Source: Mycobacterium uberis
Lineage (GTDB): Bacteria > Actinomycetota > Actinomycetes > Mycobacteriales > Mycobacteriaceae
NCBI RefSeq assembly: GCF_003408705.1
Contig: NZ_QAYL01000015.1
Location: 124,001 to 188,000 of the forward strand
Length of the DNA: 64,000 nucleotides
Reading direction: 5' to 3'
Shown: positions 10,165 to 21,516 of the stretch, one piece after another
Layout: each line of letters opens with the position of its first letter
How positions within the stretch are numbered: position 1 is the first letter of the stretch
Notes under the pieces: model-generated
Database searches by the model: none
What the model was told of the DNA's origin: nothing
What the model saw: the letters and a program-made list of their open reading frames with translations, nothing else
Made by a program: the position numbers and the translations under genes

Positions 10165-10830
10165 TCGATCACTGTGTGCGGACGTCGTTTGCTGGCGCAG
10201 GCCAATGTCGTGGTCGCCGATTGACTTACTTCGCCCGAGCTGCTCGCCGAACTGTCATCGTATGTGAAAGTTATCGATGCCGCCAAGATCCCGTGCGGCC
10301 AGGCCATGGCCCAGGACGTAATCAATGGGCTCGATCTGGGTGTTTAGTGATCCGTCTCACAGGGGGCCGACCCCTTTGGCTTCGCTTGCGGTTATGAGGA
10401 AGTCCTGGCGTGCATCGATGCCGGAATCCCGATGACTGTGATGCCGGGTGTGACTAGCGCTATAGCGATGCCCACATTGGCCAGCGTTCCCGTCACTCAC
10501 CAGGTGATAAATCACGAGTTCGTAATTATTAGTAAATTTAGTTCGTAATTATTTAGTAAATTTGGAGTGCATTGACTCCCTGGTCGGACACCATGCATTA
10601 TTGCATACTAACAGTCGGATGCATCGAGCTTTTTGCAGATGTCCTACTTGAGGATGGCCGAGTTGTGGATACTTCGGCATGAATAGCTTAACGATAGCAC
10701 GACGGCTGATCAACAGGCATTGCGGGCTGCCCTCGCCGACACGCCGGAAAAGGTTCGTGCAGAAGGAATCCGATCTCCTGCGATTATTGCCATCGGAGTT
10801 GTTGCGGCATTCGGCGTTTAAATTTTTCTT
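10165..10830 (+). pseudogene. cysG: cysG fossil (uroporphyrin-III C-methyltransferase domain)
   Basis: C-terminal SUMT-domain remnants of a multifunctional siroheme/corrin enzyme (Rv2847c type): LLAQANVVVAD, VIDAAKIPCGQAMAQD (about 10265-10315), GYEEVLACIDAGIPMTVMPGVTSAI (about 10385-10470) and ADTPEKVRAEGIRSPAI (about 10735-10790). Stops and frame changes separate them, and an internal tandem duplication lies at 10516-10561. It is directly upstream of intact efpA. Confidence 0.85.
10516..10561. repeat. tandem duplication of about 23 bp in the cysG fossil
   Basis: Two near-identical copies of an AT-rich unit beginning AGTTCGTAATTATT and ending AGTAAATTT; the second copy has one extra T. It sits in dead sequence and looks like a slippage product. 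Confidence 0.8.
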
Positions 10831-10854
10831 AAGATTACTGTAGGGTAACCTCCT

Positions 10855-12444
10855 ATGATGGCTCTCAACGACCATGAGTGGGCAGTCTATGATTGGACAG
10901 CTGTACGCTCGGATCGTGCGGTCTGGTCGCGACTGACGCGGCAGGTGGAGCCCGCTTTAGAACGCATGAACAAGTACTCGACGTGGCTACCTTCCAGTCG
11001 TTTCATCGCAGCGGTCATCGCGATCGGTGGTATGCAGCTATTGGCGACCATGGACAGCACCGTCGCCATTGTCGCGCTTCCCAAGATTCAAAACGAGCTG
11101 AACTTGTTCGACGCTGGCCGTAGTTGGGTGATTACCGCCTATGTGCTGACCTTCGGTGGGTTGATGTTGCTCGGAGGCCGCCTCGGCGACACCATCGGGC
11201 GCAAGCGCACGTTCCTTGTCGGTGTCGCACTGTTTACTATCTCTTCGGTGCTCTGTGCTGTAGCCTGGGACGAAGTGACCTTGGTCATTGCTCGGTTATT
11301 GCAAGGCATCGGGTCGGCTATTGCCTCGCCGACTGGTCTGGCGCTAGTTGCGACCACCTTCTCGAAAGGTCCAGCGCGCAACGTGGCCACGGCGGTGTTC
11401 GCCGCTATGACAGCAATCGGTTCGGTGATGGGCCTCGTGGTAGGCGGGGCATTGACCGAGGTGTCGTGGCGGCTGGCGTTTCTGGTGAACGTGCCGATTG
11501 GGTTGGTGATGATCTATTTGGCCCGCACCGCTTTGCAGGAGACCAACAAGGAGCGGATGAAGCTGGATGCAGCTGGGGCCATTCTGGCCACGCTGGCTTG
11601 CACCGCCGCCGTTTTCGCCTTCTCAATGGGGCCAGAGAAGGGTTGGATTTCGCTGACCACGATCGGTTCGGGCTTGGTGGCATTGGCGGCCGCTATTGCC
11701 TTTGTCGTCGTAGAACGTACTGCCGAAAGCCCCGTCGTGCCGTTTGACCTGTTCCGGGACCGCAACCGGCTGGTCACTTTTATCGCGATCTTTCTGGCCG
11801 GTGGTGTCATGTTCAGCCTGACTGTGTCCATCGGCCTATATGTGCAAGATATCTTAGGCTACAGCGCACTGCGTGCGGGTGTAGGTTTTATCCCGTTCGT
11901 CATCGCGATGGGAATCGGTCTGGGCGTATCGTCACAGTTGGTGTCTCGATTTTCGCCACGGGTGTTGACGATCGGTGGTGGTTGGTTGCTCGTGGTCGCG
12001 ATGCTGTACGGCTGGGCGTTTATGAACCGCGGCGTTCCCTATTTTCCCAACTTGTTAGCGCCCATCGTTGTTGGTGGAATCGGCATCGGCATGGCCGTTG
12101 TCCCGCTGACGCTATCGGCCATCGCCGGGGTAGGTTTCGACCAGATCGGCCCGGTGTCGGCGCTCGCGCTAATGTTGCAGAGCCTGGGCGGGCCACTCGT
12201 GCTGGCCGTCATTCAGGCGGTGATCACCTCGCGCACATTATACCTTGGCGGTACCACCGGTCCGGTGAAGTTTATAAACGACGCGCAATTGTATGCGCTT
12301 GATCATGGCTATACCTACGGCTTGTTATGGGTGGCGGGAGCGGCTGTCATCGTTGGCGGGGCGGCGTTATTCATCGGGTACACTCCCGAGCAGGTGGCCC
12401 ATGCGCAGGAGGCCAAGGGAGCGATGGACGCCGGCGAGCTGTAG
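10855..12444 (+). CDS. efpA: EfpA-type MFS drug transporter (DHA2, 14 TM)
   Basis: Inner-membrane proton-antiport efflux protein of the QacA/DHA2 family; in mycobacteria EfpA is linked to drug tolerance and is induced by isoniazid. The 529-residue product is one residue shorter than I recall for H37Rv. Visible features are a soluble N-terminus of about 50 residues, TM1 with the conserved MDSTVAIVALP motif D1, the loop 2-3 motif GRLGDTIGRKR, motif C GSVMGLVVGGALTEVSWR in TM5, and a C-terminal tail ending KGAMDAGEL. Two ATGs (10855 and 10858) are possible starts; the second matches the MTALND start of H37Rv better. It is one of very few transporters kept in this window. The native bacterial-type proS, its neighbour in H37Rv, is missing. 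Confidence 0.95.
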   Translation: MMALNDHEWAVYDWTAVRSDRAVWSRLTRQVEPALERMNKYSTWLPSSRFIAAVIAIGGMQLLATMDSTVAIVALPKIQNELNLFDAGRSWVITAYVLTFGGLMLLGGRLGDTIGRKRTFLVGVALFTISSVLCAVAWDEVTLVIARLLQGIGSAIASPTGLALVATTFSKGPARNVATAVFAAMTAIGSVMGLVVGGALTEVSWRLAFLVNVPIGLVMIYLARTALQETNKERMKLDAAGAILATLACTAAVFAFSMGPEKGWISLTTIGSGLVALAAAIAFVVVERTAESPVVPFDLFRDRNRLVTFIAIFLAGGVMFSLTVSIGLYVQDILGYSALRAGVGFIPFVIAMGIGLGVSSQLVSRFSPRVLTIGGGWLLVVAMLYGWAFMNRGVPYFPNLLAPIVVGGIGIGMAVVPLTLSAIAGVGFDQIGPVSALALMLQSLGGPLVLAVIQAVITSRTLYLGGTTGPVKFINDAQLYALDHGYTYGLLWVAGAAVIVGGAALFIGYTPEQVAHAQEAKGAMDAGEL

Positions 12445-12469
12445 GCCATCGTCGGGTTGTTACTTCACG

Positions 12470-12958
12470 CTATTCGTTGCCGCCCGGGAAGGCAGTGGTG
12501 ATGGGCCAGGCGCCCAGAACTTTGTTCCATCGTGCAGCCATGACCGCGCTTTGGGCTAGAGCTGTTGTGGCGAACGCGCGGTCATTGGCGGTCTCGGCGA
12601 CAGCCCGCCAGGCCGTCGCTCCGTCGTTTTCCATCCGCACTGCTAGGCGTGCCGCATCTGCCGCACTGCCGACCAGCATGGGGAGCTGGTAGCCAGAGGC
12701 GGCTACCGGAGGGGTGATGCGGCGGGCAGTCAGCATCGCGATGACATCGTCGCGACGTTGGCGATGCTGGGTCAGGGCGTCTACCACCAGACTGTTGACA
12801 CTCGGGGGTGACAGTGCCGACACGATGCCGTAGCCGTAAATAGTCGAGTGCTCAACGGCAAGCGCATCACTCAGCGCAGCGTTGTCGGAATTCGTGCCAA
12901 CCGGAGTCCGTGTGGATGTGGCGACCGTGGTGGGTGTGTTGGGCTCAATGGATGTCAT
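12470..12958 (-). CDS. ferritin-like DUF4439 protein (Rv2844 type)
   Basis: 162-residue alanine-rich, all-helical protein with the DUF4439 ferritin-like fold. The core (SDALAVEHSTIYGYGIV, QHRQRRDDVIAMLTAR) shows the EH and RRD metal-ligand-like residues of the family. Function is unknown. The ATG at 12956-12958 overlaps the TGA of the upstream lipoprotein gene (ATGA), so the two genes are translationally coupled and probably work together. It is convergent with efpA, ending 26 bp from it. The gene is intact and keeps its H37Rv neighbourhood. Confidence 0.8.
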   Translation of the reverse strand: MTSIEPNTPTTVATSTRTPVGTNSDNAALSDALAVEHSTIYGYGIVSALSPPSVNSLVVDALTQHRQRRDDVIAMLTARRITPPVAASGYQLPMLVGSAADAARLAVRMENDGATAWRAVAETANDRAFATTALAQSAVMAARWNKVLGAWPITTAFPGGNE

Positions 12959-13464
12959 ATCGATGGCCCTCCGGGAACCAGCGCAACCGTGTAGGATGCC
13001 GTGCAGGAAGCGGCTATGGAGGCGAGCAGTCCGGCTCGGTACCCCGATGAAGTGGAGACTAGGCGACTGGCACCCTCCGCTGATGTGCGCAGTGCATCTA
13101 TCACGTCGGATACCAGTGGCGGAGGGCCAGGTGGGCTGGTGACGATCGTGTTGCTCGGGGCGGAGGCGAGCTTACCGGTGGCTCGGGAAATCTCGGTGGC
13201 CAGTGCGCGGGCGTGTGCGGTGCGTTGGGTGGCGACCACAGCCAGCGCGGCAGCGATCTGTGGCGGGTTGTCGACGGCAGCCGCAGCGGTGGACGCCAAC
13301 GCACTGTCGCGCCTGGCCTGGCCCAATGGACCTAGTAGCTCTTCAACCCCTGGGGTCTTGGATGGGGACTCGCTGCAGGCGGAGACGCACACCCCGAGCA
13401 CAGCTAGAGCGGCACCACCGGCGAGCACACACCGCCTATTGATGACCGGTACTGGGCTGTGCAC
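12955..13464 (-). CDS. alanine-rich lipoprotein (Rv2843 type)
   Basis: Predicted exported lipoprotein of 169 residues. With the GTG start at 13464 the protein begins with a compact signal peptide containing a twin-arginine-like NRRCVLAGG motif, a hydrophobic core and a lipobox VSAC that would give a diacylated Cys near residue 30. An upstream ATG at 13518 would put about 18 extra residues before the signal and is less likely. The rest is an alanine-rich helical domain that resembles the DUF4439 partner encoded downstream, with the ATGA overlap. Divergent from rimP, with promoters expected in 13465-13618. Function unknown. Confidence 0.7.
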   Translation of the reverse strand: MHSPVPVINRRCVLAGGAALAVLGVCVSACSESPSKTPGVEELLGPLGQARRDSALASTAAAAVDNPPQIAAALAVVATQRTAHARALATEISRATGKLASAPSNTIVTSPPGPPPLVSDVIDALRTSAEGASRLVSTSSGYRAGLLASIAASCTASYTVALVPGGPSI

Positions 13465-13618
13465 AGCAACATCCTGCCATTGAGACCGACTGAGGCACGA
13501 TGAGGCAAGGCTAGGCACGATGAGGTGACCTTGATGACACGATCACCTGGTGATTCACGATCCCTGGCGTATCGTTGGCCATTGGATTCCGCCGACAACT
13601 CAAGATGAGGAGCTCGCC

Positions 13619-14161
13619 GTGAGCACCGGGCTACTTTCGCAGACACAGGTAATCGAGCTGCTCGGTAGAGAGTTCGCACGTGCTAGCTACGAGATCGAGG
13701 ACCTGGTCATCGACACTCGGTCTCAACCGCCTTGGATTACGGTGATCGCCTACAGCTACACGACCTTCGACCTAGATACAATAGCGACTCTGTCGCGTTC
13801 GGTATCGACGTTACTGGACGGCCTGGATAGCATCGTGGACCGCTATGTCTTCGGAGTCAGTTCGCTCAGTGTGGAACGACTGCTGAACAGCAAGAAGCAC
13901 TTCCGCCGAACCTGCGGCCACGAGGTTGAACTGGCCTTGTCGAACAGAGCGCAGCTGACCGGTCGAGTTGGGCAGACGTGCGACGACACGGTGGTGTTGG
14001 TGGTCCGCGACGACCGCGACCGGGTGGTACGCGCGATCCTGCTTGTTGAAATCATGGAAGTTGTTGTCCAGGAGGAATGTTCACCATATACACCAGTCGA
14101 ACTGGAGCTAGCGACTGGGGTGATCAGGGGACAGGCCCGCAGAACGGAGGCCGGAACATGA
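13619..14161 (+). CDS. rimP: ribosome maturation factor RimP, diverged
   Basis: RimP is a two-domain protein (N-terminal alpha/beta, C-terminal SH3-like) needed for 30S maturation, and it heads the conserved rimP-nusA-ylxR-infB-rbfA operon. GTG 13619, with an AGGAG ribosome site just upstream, gives 180 residues, close to the 183 or so I recall for Rv2842c; an in-frame ATG at 13550 lies further upstream and has less support. The hallmark motif, usually EVSSPGxxRPL, reads [11 protein letters not shown] here, and several other normally fixed residues have changed, yet the frame is fully open. Either RimP is under relaxed selection or it is an early pseudogene. Its TGA overlaps the nusA ATG. Confidence 0.8.
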   Translation: MSTGLLSQTQVIELLGREFARASYEIEDLVIDTRSQPPWITVIAYSYTTFDLDTIATLSRSVSTLLDGLDSIVDRYVFGVSSLSVERLLNSKKHFRRTCGHEVELALSNRAQLTGRVGQTCDDTVVLVVRDDRDRVVRAILLVEIMEVVVQEECSPYTPVELELATGVIRGQARRTEAGT

Positions 14162-15195
14162 ACATTGACATGGCCGCGCTACATGCAATCGAGGCAGATC
14201 GGGGTATCTCGGTCAATGAGTTGCTCGACACAATCAGGTCCGCCTTGCTGACCGCCTATCGGCATACCCAGGGCCACCAGATGGACGCCCGTATCAACAT
14301 CGACCGCAAAACCGGCGTCGTGAGGGTGATCGCTCGCGAGGTCGATGACGACGGCAGTGTCATCAGTGAATGGGATGACACGCCGGAGGGTTTTGGCCGT
14401 ATCGCGGCTACTACCGCGCGTCAAGTAATGCTGCAGCGATTTCGCGACGCCGAAAATGAGCGCACTTACGGCGAGTTCTCCACCCGCGAAGGTGAGATTG
14501 TCGCAGGTGTGATCCAGCGCGACAGCCGGGCCAATGCCCGTGGACTAGTTGTCGTCCGGATGGGCAGCGAGACCAAGGCCTCCGAAGGTGTGATCCCGGT
14601 AGCCGAACAGGTTCCCGGTGAGAACTACGAACATGGCAACCGTTTGCGGTGTTATGTGGTTGGTGTGACTCGTGGGGCGCGTGAGCCGCTGATCACCTTG
14701 TCCCGCACCCACCCCAGCCTGGTTCGTAAGCTCTTCTCGTTGGAAGTCCCGGAGATCGCCGACGGATCGGTGGAGATTGTGGCGGTGGCTCGGGAGGCCG
14801 GCCATCGCTCCAAGATCGCGGTAACTTCCCGCGTTCCCGGCCTAAATGCCAAAGGGGCCTGTATCGGTCCTATGGGCCAACGGGTCCGCAATGTGATGAG
14901 CGAGCTTTCCGGTGAGAAGATCGACATCATTGACTATGACGAGGACCCGGCGCGTTTCGTCGCCAATGCGTTGTCGCCCGCGAGAGTGGTCTCGGTGTCG
15001 GTTATCGATCAGACTGCCCGCGCGGCGCGTGTAGTGGTACCCGATTTTCAGTTGTCGCTGGCCATCGGCAAAGAGGGGCAGAATGCGCGGTTAGCTGCCC
15101 GGCTTACTGGGTGGCGTATTGACATCCGCGGTGATTCACCGCCGCGCTCGGCGGGCCAGCCCGAACAGAATGCCAGCCATGGGATAGCCCATTAA
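14158..15195 (+). CDS. nusA: transcription termination/antitermination factor NusA
   Basis: 345-residue NusA: an N-terminal RNA-polymerase-binding domain, an S1 domain (about residues 110-185, [11 protein letters not shown] to [13 protein letters not shown]) and two KH domains ([15 protein letters not shown] and [19 protein letters not shown]). Actinobacterial NusA lacks the acidic repeats of the E. coli protein, so this length is normal. The start at 14158 ([14 protein letters not shown]) has a GGAGG ribosome site and overlaps the rimP stop as ATGA; the longer upstream in-frame extension is rimP sequence. It modulates pausing, termination and rRNA antitermination in the cytoplasm. Confidence 0.95.
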   Translation: MNIDMAALHAIEADRGISVNELLDTIRSALLTAYRHTQGHQMDARINIDRKTGVVRVIAREVDDDGSVISEWDDTPEGFGRIAATTARQVMLQRFRDAENERTYGEFSTREGEIVAGVIQRDSRANARGLVVVRMGSETKASEGVIPVAEQVPGENYEHGNRLRCYVVGVTRGAREPLITLSRTHPSLVRKLFSLEVPEIADGSVEIVAVAREAGHRSKIAVTSRVPGLNAKGACIGPMGQRVRNVMSELSGEKIDIIDYDEDPARFVANALSPARVVSVSVIDQTARAARVVVPDFQLSLAIGKEGQNARLAARLTGWRIDIRGDSPPRSAGQPEQNASHGIAH

Positions 15196-15324
15196 CTTCT
15201 ATGCAACTTAGTGCAGCTTCTATTACCTTGGTAGTGCAGCGGAGTAAGGGCGATCTGGGCAGTTTGGTTCAAGCGCAGCCCCCGGATGATTCTGACCAAA
15301 GGTGCGGTAACGCTAGACTTAGCC

Positions 15325-15696
15325 GTGATCCAGCGTGAGTATTCGGCATTGGTCCAGCACCACACTGATGGGCCAGTGCGGGCCTGTGTCGGGTGCCGAA
15401 AACGGGAGCTGGCCGTCGAACTGCTTCGGGTGGTTGCGATGTCAACGGGGAACGGCAGTTATGCCGTGATCGTTGATCCAGCGAGTAGCCTTCCGGGTCG
15501 GGGTGCGTGGTTGCATCCTGATATGCAGTGCGTGCAACAAGCGACTCGGCGGCGAGCTTTTACCAGGGCGCTGCGCATCGCCGGTTCACCGGATACATCC
15601 GCGGTGGTCGAGCACATAGAGTTTCTCTGTGCGCCCGATCGTCTCGGCAACAGAACAGGTAGCAAAGAACATGAGCACACCGTGAAGTCCCGATGA
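15325..15696 (+). CDS. ylxR: YlxR family RNA-binding protein (Rv2840c type)
   Basis: Small basic protein carrying the YlxR signature RACVGCRKRE, then LLRVVA, the DP...LPGRGAWLHP segment and RRRAFTRALR; it is usually found between nusA and infB. YlxR proteins bind RNA and in some bacteria affect RNase P or transcription. The start is uncertain: GTG 15325 (VIQREYS) is my choice, ATG 15286 is the alternative in the same frame. The C-terminal 25 or so residues (CAPDRLGNRTGSKE) may extend past the usual end. 129 bp separate nusA and this start. Confidence 0.85.
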   Translation: MIQREYSALVQHHTDGPVRACVGCRKRELAVELLRVVAMSTGNGSYAVIVDPASSLPGRGAWLHPDMQCVQQATRRRAFTRALRIAGSPDTSAVVEHIEFLCAPDRLGNRTGSKEHEHTVKSR

Positions 15697-15759
15697 CAAT
15701 GCGTCATAGCTAAACCCGAGGCGCGGCCCACCACTGTCGCCTCATAGACAGGAGATGTA

Positions 15760-18555
15760 GTGGCAGGTAAAGCCCGCGTACACGAGTTGGCTAAGGAACT
15801 CGGTGTTACCAGCAAAGAAGTCCTCGCTCGGCTAAATGAGCAGGGTGAATTCGTAAAGTCCGCATCGTCGACGGTTGAGGCGCCGGTCGCTCGCCGGCTC
15901 CGTGAGTCATTTGGTAATAGCAAATCGACCGTGGATAAGGGCGCTGAGAAAGTTGCCACAAAAGCCCCAGCGAAACGCCTCGGCGAGTCGCTTGATCAAA
16001 CCCGTGACCGGGCCCTCGATAAGGTGATCGAAAAGACCGCAGGCAACGGCGCGATGACTGCTTCACCGACCCAGGCCGCTGATACTATTGACGTGGCGCC
16101 TATTGCGGCTGGCCAGGGCCCCGTAACCGCACCCCGCGAGGCACCTGCGTCGCCGGCGCTGCCTTTGGGACAACCGTCGGTGCCACTTTTAGGGCAGCCG
16201 GGAGCTCCGATCCCTGGCCAACAGGTCACCCCAACGACATCCCATCCGGGGATGTCGGCTGCTCCGCGTCCTGGGTCGGCACCCAAGCCGGGGGTTCGTC
16301 CCCCACGCGTCGGTAATAACCCGTTCTCGTCGACGCAGCCTGTCGACCGGTCCATCCCGCGTCCACCGGCATCCCGTCCCGGAGTGGCCCGGTCAGGGGT
16401 GCCACGCTCAGGTGCTTCGCCGAACAGTATGCCTCCGCGTCCTGGGGGTGCATCTGGTGGACTCCGTCCACCACGTACCGGTGCGCCGCGACCCGGTGGG
16501 GGTCGGTCGGGCGGTTCCGGTGGCGGTATCTATCGTGGCGGGGGTGTAAGCCCCGCACCGGGTGGCGGCTCGGGTGTTTTTCGGGGTCGTCCCGGTGGCG
16601 GCGGCTCTGGTGGTGGCCGCTCCGGGCAGCGTGGCGGTGCGGCCGGTGCGTTTGGCCGTCCCGGTGGTGCACCCCGGCGCGGTCGCAAGTCCAAGCGGCA
16701 GAAGCGCCAGGAGTACGATTCGATGCAAGCTCCTGTCGTTGGCGGCGTGCGGTTACCGCATGGCAACGGCGAGACGATTCGATTGGCGCGTGGAGCATCC
16801 CTATCGGACTTCGCCGAAAAGATCGATGCTAATCCAGGTGCCCTGGTACAGGCGCTGTTCAACCTCGGAGAGATGGTGACGGCCACCCAGTCGGTCGGCG
16901 ACGAGACGCTTGAGTTGCTCGGCAGCGAGATGAATTACAATATTCAGGTCGTCAGCCCTGAGGACGAAGACCGCGAGCTGCTGGAGTCCTTCGACCTCAC
17001 TTACGGCGAGGACCAGGGTGGCGAAGGCGAATTGCAGACCCGTCCGCCAGTCGTGACAGTGATGGGCCATGTCGACCACGGCAAGACTCGCCTGCTGGAC
17101 ACCATTCGCAAGGCTAATGTCCGCGAGGCCGAGGCCGGCGGTATCACCCAGCACATCGGTGCCTACCAGGTCGGAGTCGACCTCGACGACAGTGAGCGGT
17201 TGATCACCTTCATCGACACTCCGGGACATGAGGCGTTCACCGCCATGCGTGCTCGGGGTGCCAAGGCCACTGACATCGCCATCCTGGTGGTCGCTGCCGA
17301 CGACGGTGTGATGCCGCAAACGGTGGAGGCCATCAATCATGCGCAGGCCGCTGATGTGCCAATCGTTGTAGCAGTCAACAAGATCGATAAGGAAGGTGCC
17401 GACTCGGCTAAGATCCGCGGCCAGCTTACCGAATATGGCTTGGTGGCAGAGGATTTTGGTGGTGACACCATGTTCGTCGACATTTCGGCGAAGGTGGGTA
17501 CCAACATTGAGGCCCTGCTCGAGGCGGTGTTGCTAACCGCCGACGCCGCTCTGGACTTGCGGGCCAACCCTGACATGGAGGCTCAGGGTGTGGCGATCGA
17601 GGCGCACCTGGACCGCGGTCGGGGTCCGGTCGCCACGGTGTTGGTGCAACGCGGCACACTGCGGGTTGGCGACTCGGTCGTCGCCGGCGACGCGTACGGT
17701 CGTGTCCGCCGCATGGTCGACGAGCACGGCGAGGATGTCGAGACGGCGCTGCCATCACGTCCGGTGCAGGTTATCGGGTTCACGTCGGTGCCTGGTGCCG
17801 GTGACAACTTCTTGGTCGTCGACGAGGACCGCATTGCCCGCCAGATCGCCGACCGGCGTAGCGCCCGTAAGCGCAACGCTCTGGCGGCGCGTTCGCGCAA
17901 GCGGATTAGCTTGGAGGACCTGGATTCAGCGCTGAAGGAAACCAGCCAGCTGAACCTGATCCTCAAGGGTGACAATGCTGGCACGGTGGAGGCGCTGGAA
18001 GAGACACTGATGGGCATACAGGTCGACGACGAGGTCGCGCTGCGCGTCATCGATCGCGGCGTCGGTGGCATTACCGAGACCAACGTCAACCTGGCATCTG
18101 CCTCGGATGCGATCATCATCGGCTTCAACGTGCGCGCCGAAGGTAAAGCGACCGAGCTGGCCAACCGTGAGGGCGTGGAGATCCGCTACTACTCGGTGAT
18201 CTACCAAGCGATCGACGAGATCGAAAAGGCCTTGCGTGGCATGCTCAAACCGATTTACGAGGAGAATCAGCTGGGTTGTGCCGAGATCCGGGCGCTGTTC
18301 CGCTCCTCTAAGGTCGGTATCATCGCCGGCTGCATGATCAGCTCAGGTGTGGTGCGGCGCAACGCGAAGGCCAGGCTGTTGCGGGACAACATTGTGGTCA
18401 CCGACAACCTCACTGTGACCTCGTTGCGTCGGGAAAAGGATGACGTGACTGAGGTGCGTGAAGGTTTCGAGTGCGGTATGACATTGGGCTACTCCGATAT
18501 CAAGGAGGGTGATGTCATTGAGTCCTACGAGCTGGTAGAGAAACAACGTGTGTAG
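15760..18555 (+). CDS. infB: translation initiation factor IF-2
   Basis: GTPase that brings initiator fMet-tRNA to the 30S subunit and promotes 50S joining. The 931-residue product starts at GTG 15760 behind an AGGAGATG ribosome site. Layout: N-terminal IF2N helix-turn-helix ([19 protein letters not shown]); a long low-complexity Pro/Gly/Arg-rich linker (about residues 110-310, typical of actinobacteria); a second IF2N-like region near 335; the G domain with GHVDHGKT at 436-443, DTPGHE, and NKID; then domains II, III and IV ending VEKQRV. The linker is slightly longer than in H37Rv (900 or so residues in total). Confidence 0.95.
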   Translation: MAGKARVHELAKELGVTSKEVLARLNEQGEFVKSASSTVEAPVARRLRESFGNSKSTVDKGAEKVATKAPAKRLGESLDQTRDRALDKVIEKTAGNGAMTASPTQAADTIDVAPIAAGQGPVTAPREAPASPALPLGQPSVPLLGQPGAPIPGQQVTPTTSHPGMSAAPRPGSAPKPGVRPPRVGNNPFSSTQPVDRSIPRPPASRPGVARSGVPRSGASPNSMPPRPGGASGGLRPPRTGAPRPGGGRSGGSGGGIYRGGGVSPAPGGGSGVFRGRPGGGGSGGGRSGQRGGAAGAFGRPGGAPRRGRKSKRQKRQEYDSMQAPVVGGVRLPHGNGETIRLARGASLSDFAEKIDANPGALVQALFNLGEMVTATQSVGDETLELLGSEMNYNIQVVSPEDEDRELLESFDLTYGEDQGGEGELQTRPPVVTVMGHVDHGKTRLLDTIRKANVREAEAGGITQHIGAYQVGVDLDDSERLITFIDTPGHEAFTAMRARGAKATDIAILVVAADDGVMPQTVEAINHAQAADVPIVVAVNKIDKEGADSAKIRGQLTEYGLVAEDFGGDTMFVDISAKVGTNIEALLEAVLLTADAALDLRANPDMEAQGVAIEAHLDRGRGPVATVLVQRGTLRVGDSVVAGDAYGRVRRMVDEHGEDVETALPSRPVQVIGFTSVPGAGDNFLVVDEDRIARQIADRRSARKRNALAARSRKRISLEDLDSALKETSQLNLILKGDNAGTVEALEETLMGIQVDDEVALRVIDRGVGGITETNVNLASASDAIIIGFNVRAEGKATELANREGVEIRYYSVIYQAIDEIEKALRGMLKPIYEENQLGCAEIRALFRSSKVGIIAGCMISSGVVRRNAKARLLRDNIVVTDNLTVTSLRREKDDVTEVREGFECGMTLGYSDIKEGDVIESYELVEKQRV

Positions 18556-18566
18556 GTACGTCTTTT

Positions 18567-20048
<1,482 letters not shown>

Positions 20049-20073
20049 CGAAGCGCTGGCTAGGACCGCCTGG

Positions 20074-21516
20074 TCAGTAGGCTCGCGCGAAGACGACTCT
20101 CTTGTCATAAGCAGATGGCGCATAGCAGCGTATGCACCGTCCGGTAGCGGGGGCACCGTGCTGAGGTATGCATCGGGGGGTGGCCGTTGTTTCGGCTTTG
20201 ATGTTGTCTTCGCATTCCTGGTTGCCGCAATGCAGGGCAAGTGCCCATCCTGTGGCGATGGTTGTTGTGAAAGCGTCCCAGTTGTCGACCAGTGCGGTGT
20301 GATCATCCCGGAATTGGGTGGCACGCTGCAGCAAGTCGCATTGGAATTCGTCGAGGACGCTGGGGATTTCAGTCGGGGCAGCTGCGATGGTAATAGGCTG
20401 TTTGACTTTCTCACCGATGCGCTTGACCATGACCGTGGTTCCAGCGTCGATATCGCGCGGTCCGAGTTCGAGGCGGATCGGTACCCCGTGGAGCTCCCAG
20501 TCGTTGTACTTCCAACCGGGCGTCAACTGTGGACGCGCATCCACATGCGTGCGAACTCCGGCGGCTTGCAGACGTCGGGCCAGGTCTGCGGCGGCATGTT
20601 CGACCTCGGATGCCTTGTTGCCGCTAGTGATTGGCACGATGACAACTTGGTAAGGGGCCACCCGGGGTGGGAGAACGAGGCCTTTGTCATCGCCGTGAAC
20701 CATCACGATAGCCCCGACCAGCCGCGTACTTAGCCCAAAAGACGTTGTGTGCACAAACGCTTGTTGTTCTTCGGCGGTGGTGTAGCGGATGTTGAAAGCC
20801 CGGGCGAAGTTATCGCCCAGGTAATGGGTGGTCGCGGATTGCAACGCTTTCCCATCGCGCATCATTGCTTCGATGGTGTAGGTGTTGAGTGCACCGGCGA
20901 ACCGCTCACCGGCAGTTTTCTCCCCAGGAACAACCGGAATGGCAGCCATATCACGAGCCAATGCAGTGTAGATGTCCAGCGCAAGTAAAGTTTCACGGAG
21001 GGCATCAGACTTTTCGACGTAAGCTGAGTGAGCTTCTTGCCACAGAAACTCATTCGTGCGTAGCAACATTCGAGACCGAAGTTCCCAACGGACCACGTTC
21101 GCCCACTGATTCAACCGCAACGGTAAGTCGCGGTGGGAGGTGATCCATTTAGCCATCATGTCGCCGATGACGGTCTCGGAGGTGGGACGGATCACAAGTG
21201 GCTCCGCGAGCTCCTTGCCGCCGGCATGGGTAACGACCGCCAGCTCCGGGTTAAACCCTTCGACATGCTCAGCTTCCCGGTTGAAGTAGTTCTCCGGGAT
21301 CAGCATCGGGAAGTAGGCATTCTCGTGGCCGAGTTCCTTGATCTTGCCGTCAAGCTCGGCCTGCAACAGTTCCCAAATTCGGTAGCCGTACGGGCGGATC
21401 ACCATGGTTCCCTTGGCGGGTCCTCGATCAACTAGTCCTGCCTTGGCGACGACTTCGTTATACCAGGCGGAGAAGTCGTCTTCCTGGCGAGGCACGCCTC
21501 GCTCATTGCGTCCCAT
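20074..21516 (-). CDS. proS: prolyl-tRNA synthetase, archaeal/eukaryotic type
   Basis: Class II aminoacyl-tRNA synthetase that charges tRNA-Pro. The 480 residues have the layout of type-3 (archaeal/eukaryotic) ProRS: motif 1 region (GTMVIRPYGYRIWE), motif 2 (RWELRSRMLLRTNEFLWQEAHSAY), motif 3 (SFGLSTRLVGA), an anticodon-binding domain (VVIVPI..., GWKYNDWELHGVPIRLELGPRD) and the C-terminal zinc-type domain ending in the hallmark Tyr (VVFARAY). It has no bacterial editing (INS) insertion. It lies on the strand opposite to the infB operon, 26 bp from the nrnA end. The bacterial-type proS expected between efpA and Rv2844 (Rv2845c in H37Rv) is absent, so this copy must be the only ProRS of the region. 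Published work on M. leprae describes the same displaced, transferred proS. Confidence 0.95.
   Translation of the reverse strand: MGRNERGVPRQEDDFSAWYNEVVAKAGLVDRGPAKGTMVIRPYGYRIWELLQAELDGKIKELGHENAYFPMLIPENYFNREAEHVEGFNPELAVVTHAGGKELAEPLVIRPTSETVIGDMMAKWITSHRDLPLRLNQWANVVRWELRSRMLLRTNEFLWQEAHSAYVEKSDALRETLLALDIYTALARDMAAIPVVPGEKTAGERFAGALNTYTIEAMMRDGKALQSATTHYLGDNFARAFNIRYTTAEEQQAFVHTTSFGLSTRLVGAIVMVHGDDKGLVLPPRVAPYQVVIVPITSGNKASEVEHAAADLARRLQAAGVRTHVDARPQLTPGWKYNDWELHGVPIRLELGPRDIDAGTTVMVKRIGEKVKQPITIAAAPTEIPSVLDEFQCDLLQRATQFRDDHTALVDNWDAFTTTIATGWALALHCGNQECEDNIKAETTATPRCIPQHGAPATGRCIRCYAPSAYDKRVVFARAY

Noticed and set aside
12445..12469. Remnant of bacterial-type proS between efpA and the Rv2844-type gene
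   Set aside because: Only 25 bp remain, with nothing recognisable.
16226..16798. 190-codon minus frame (and others) inside infB
   Set aside because: Shadow frames caused by the GC-rich Pro/Gly/Arg linker of IF-2.
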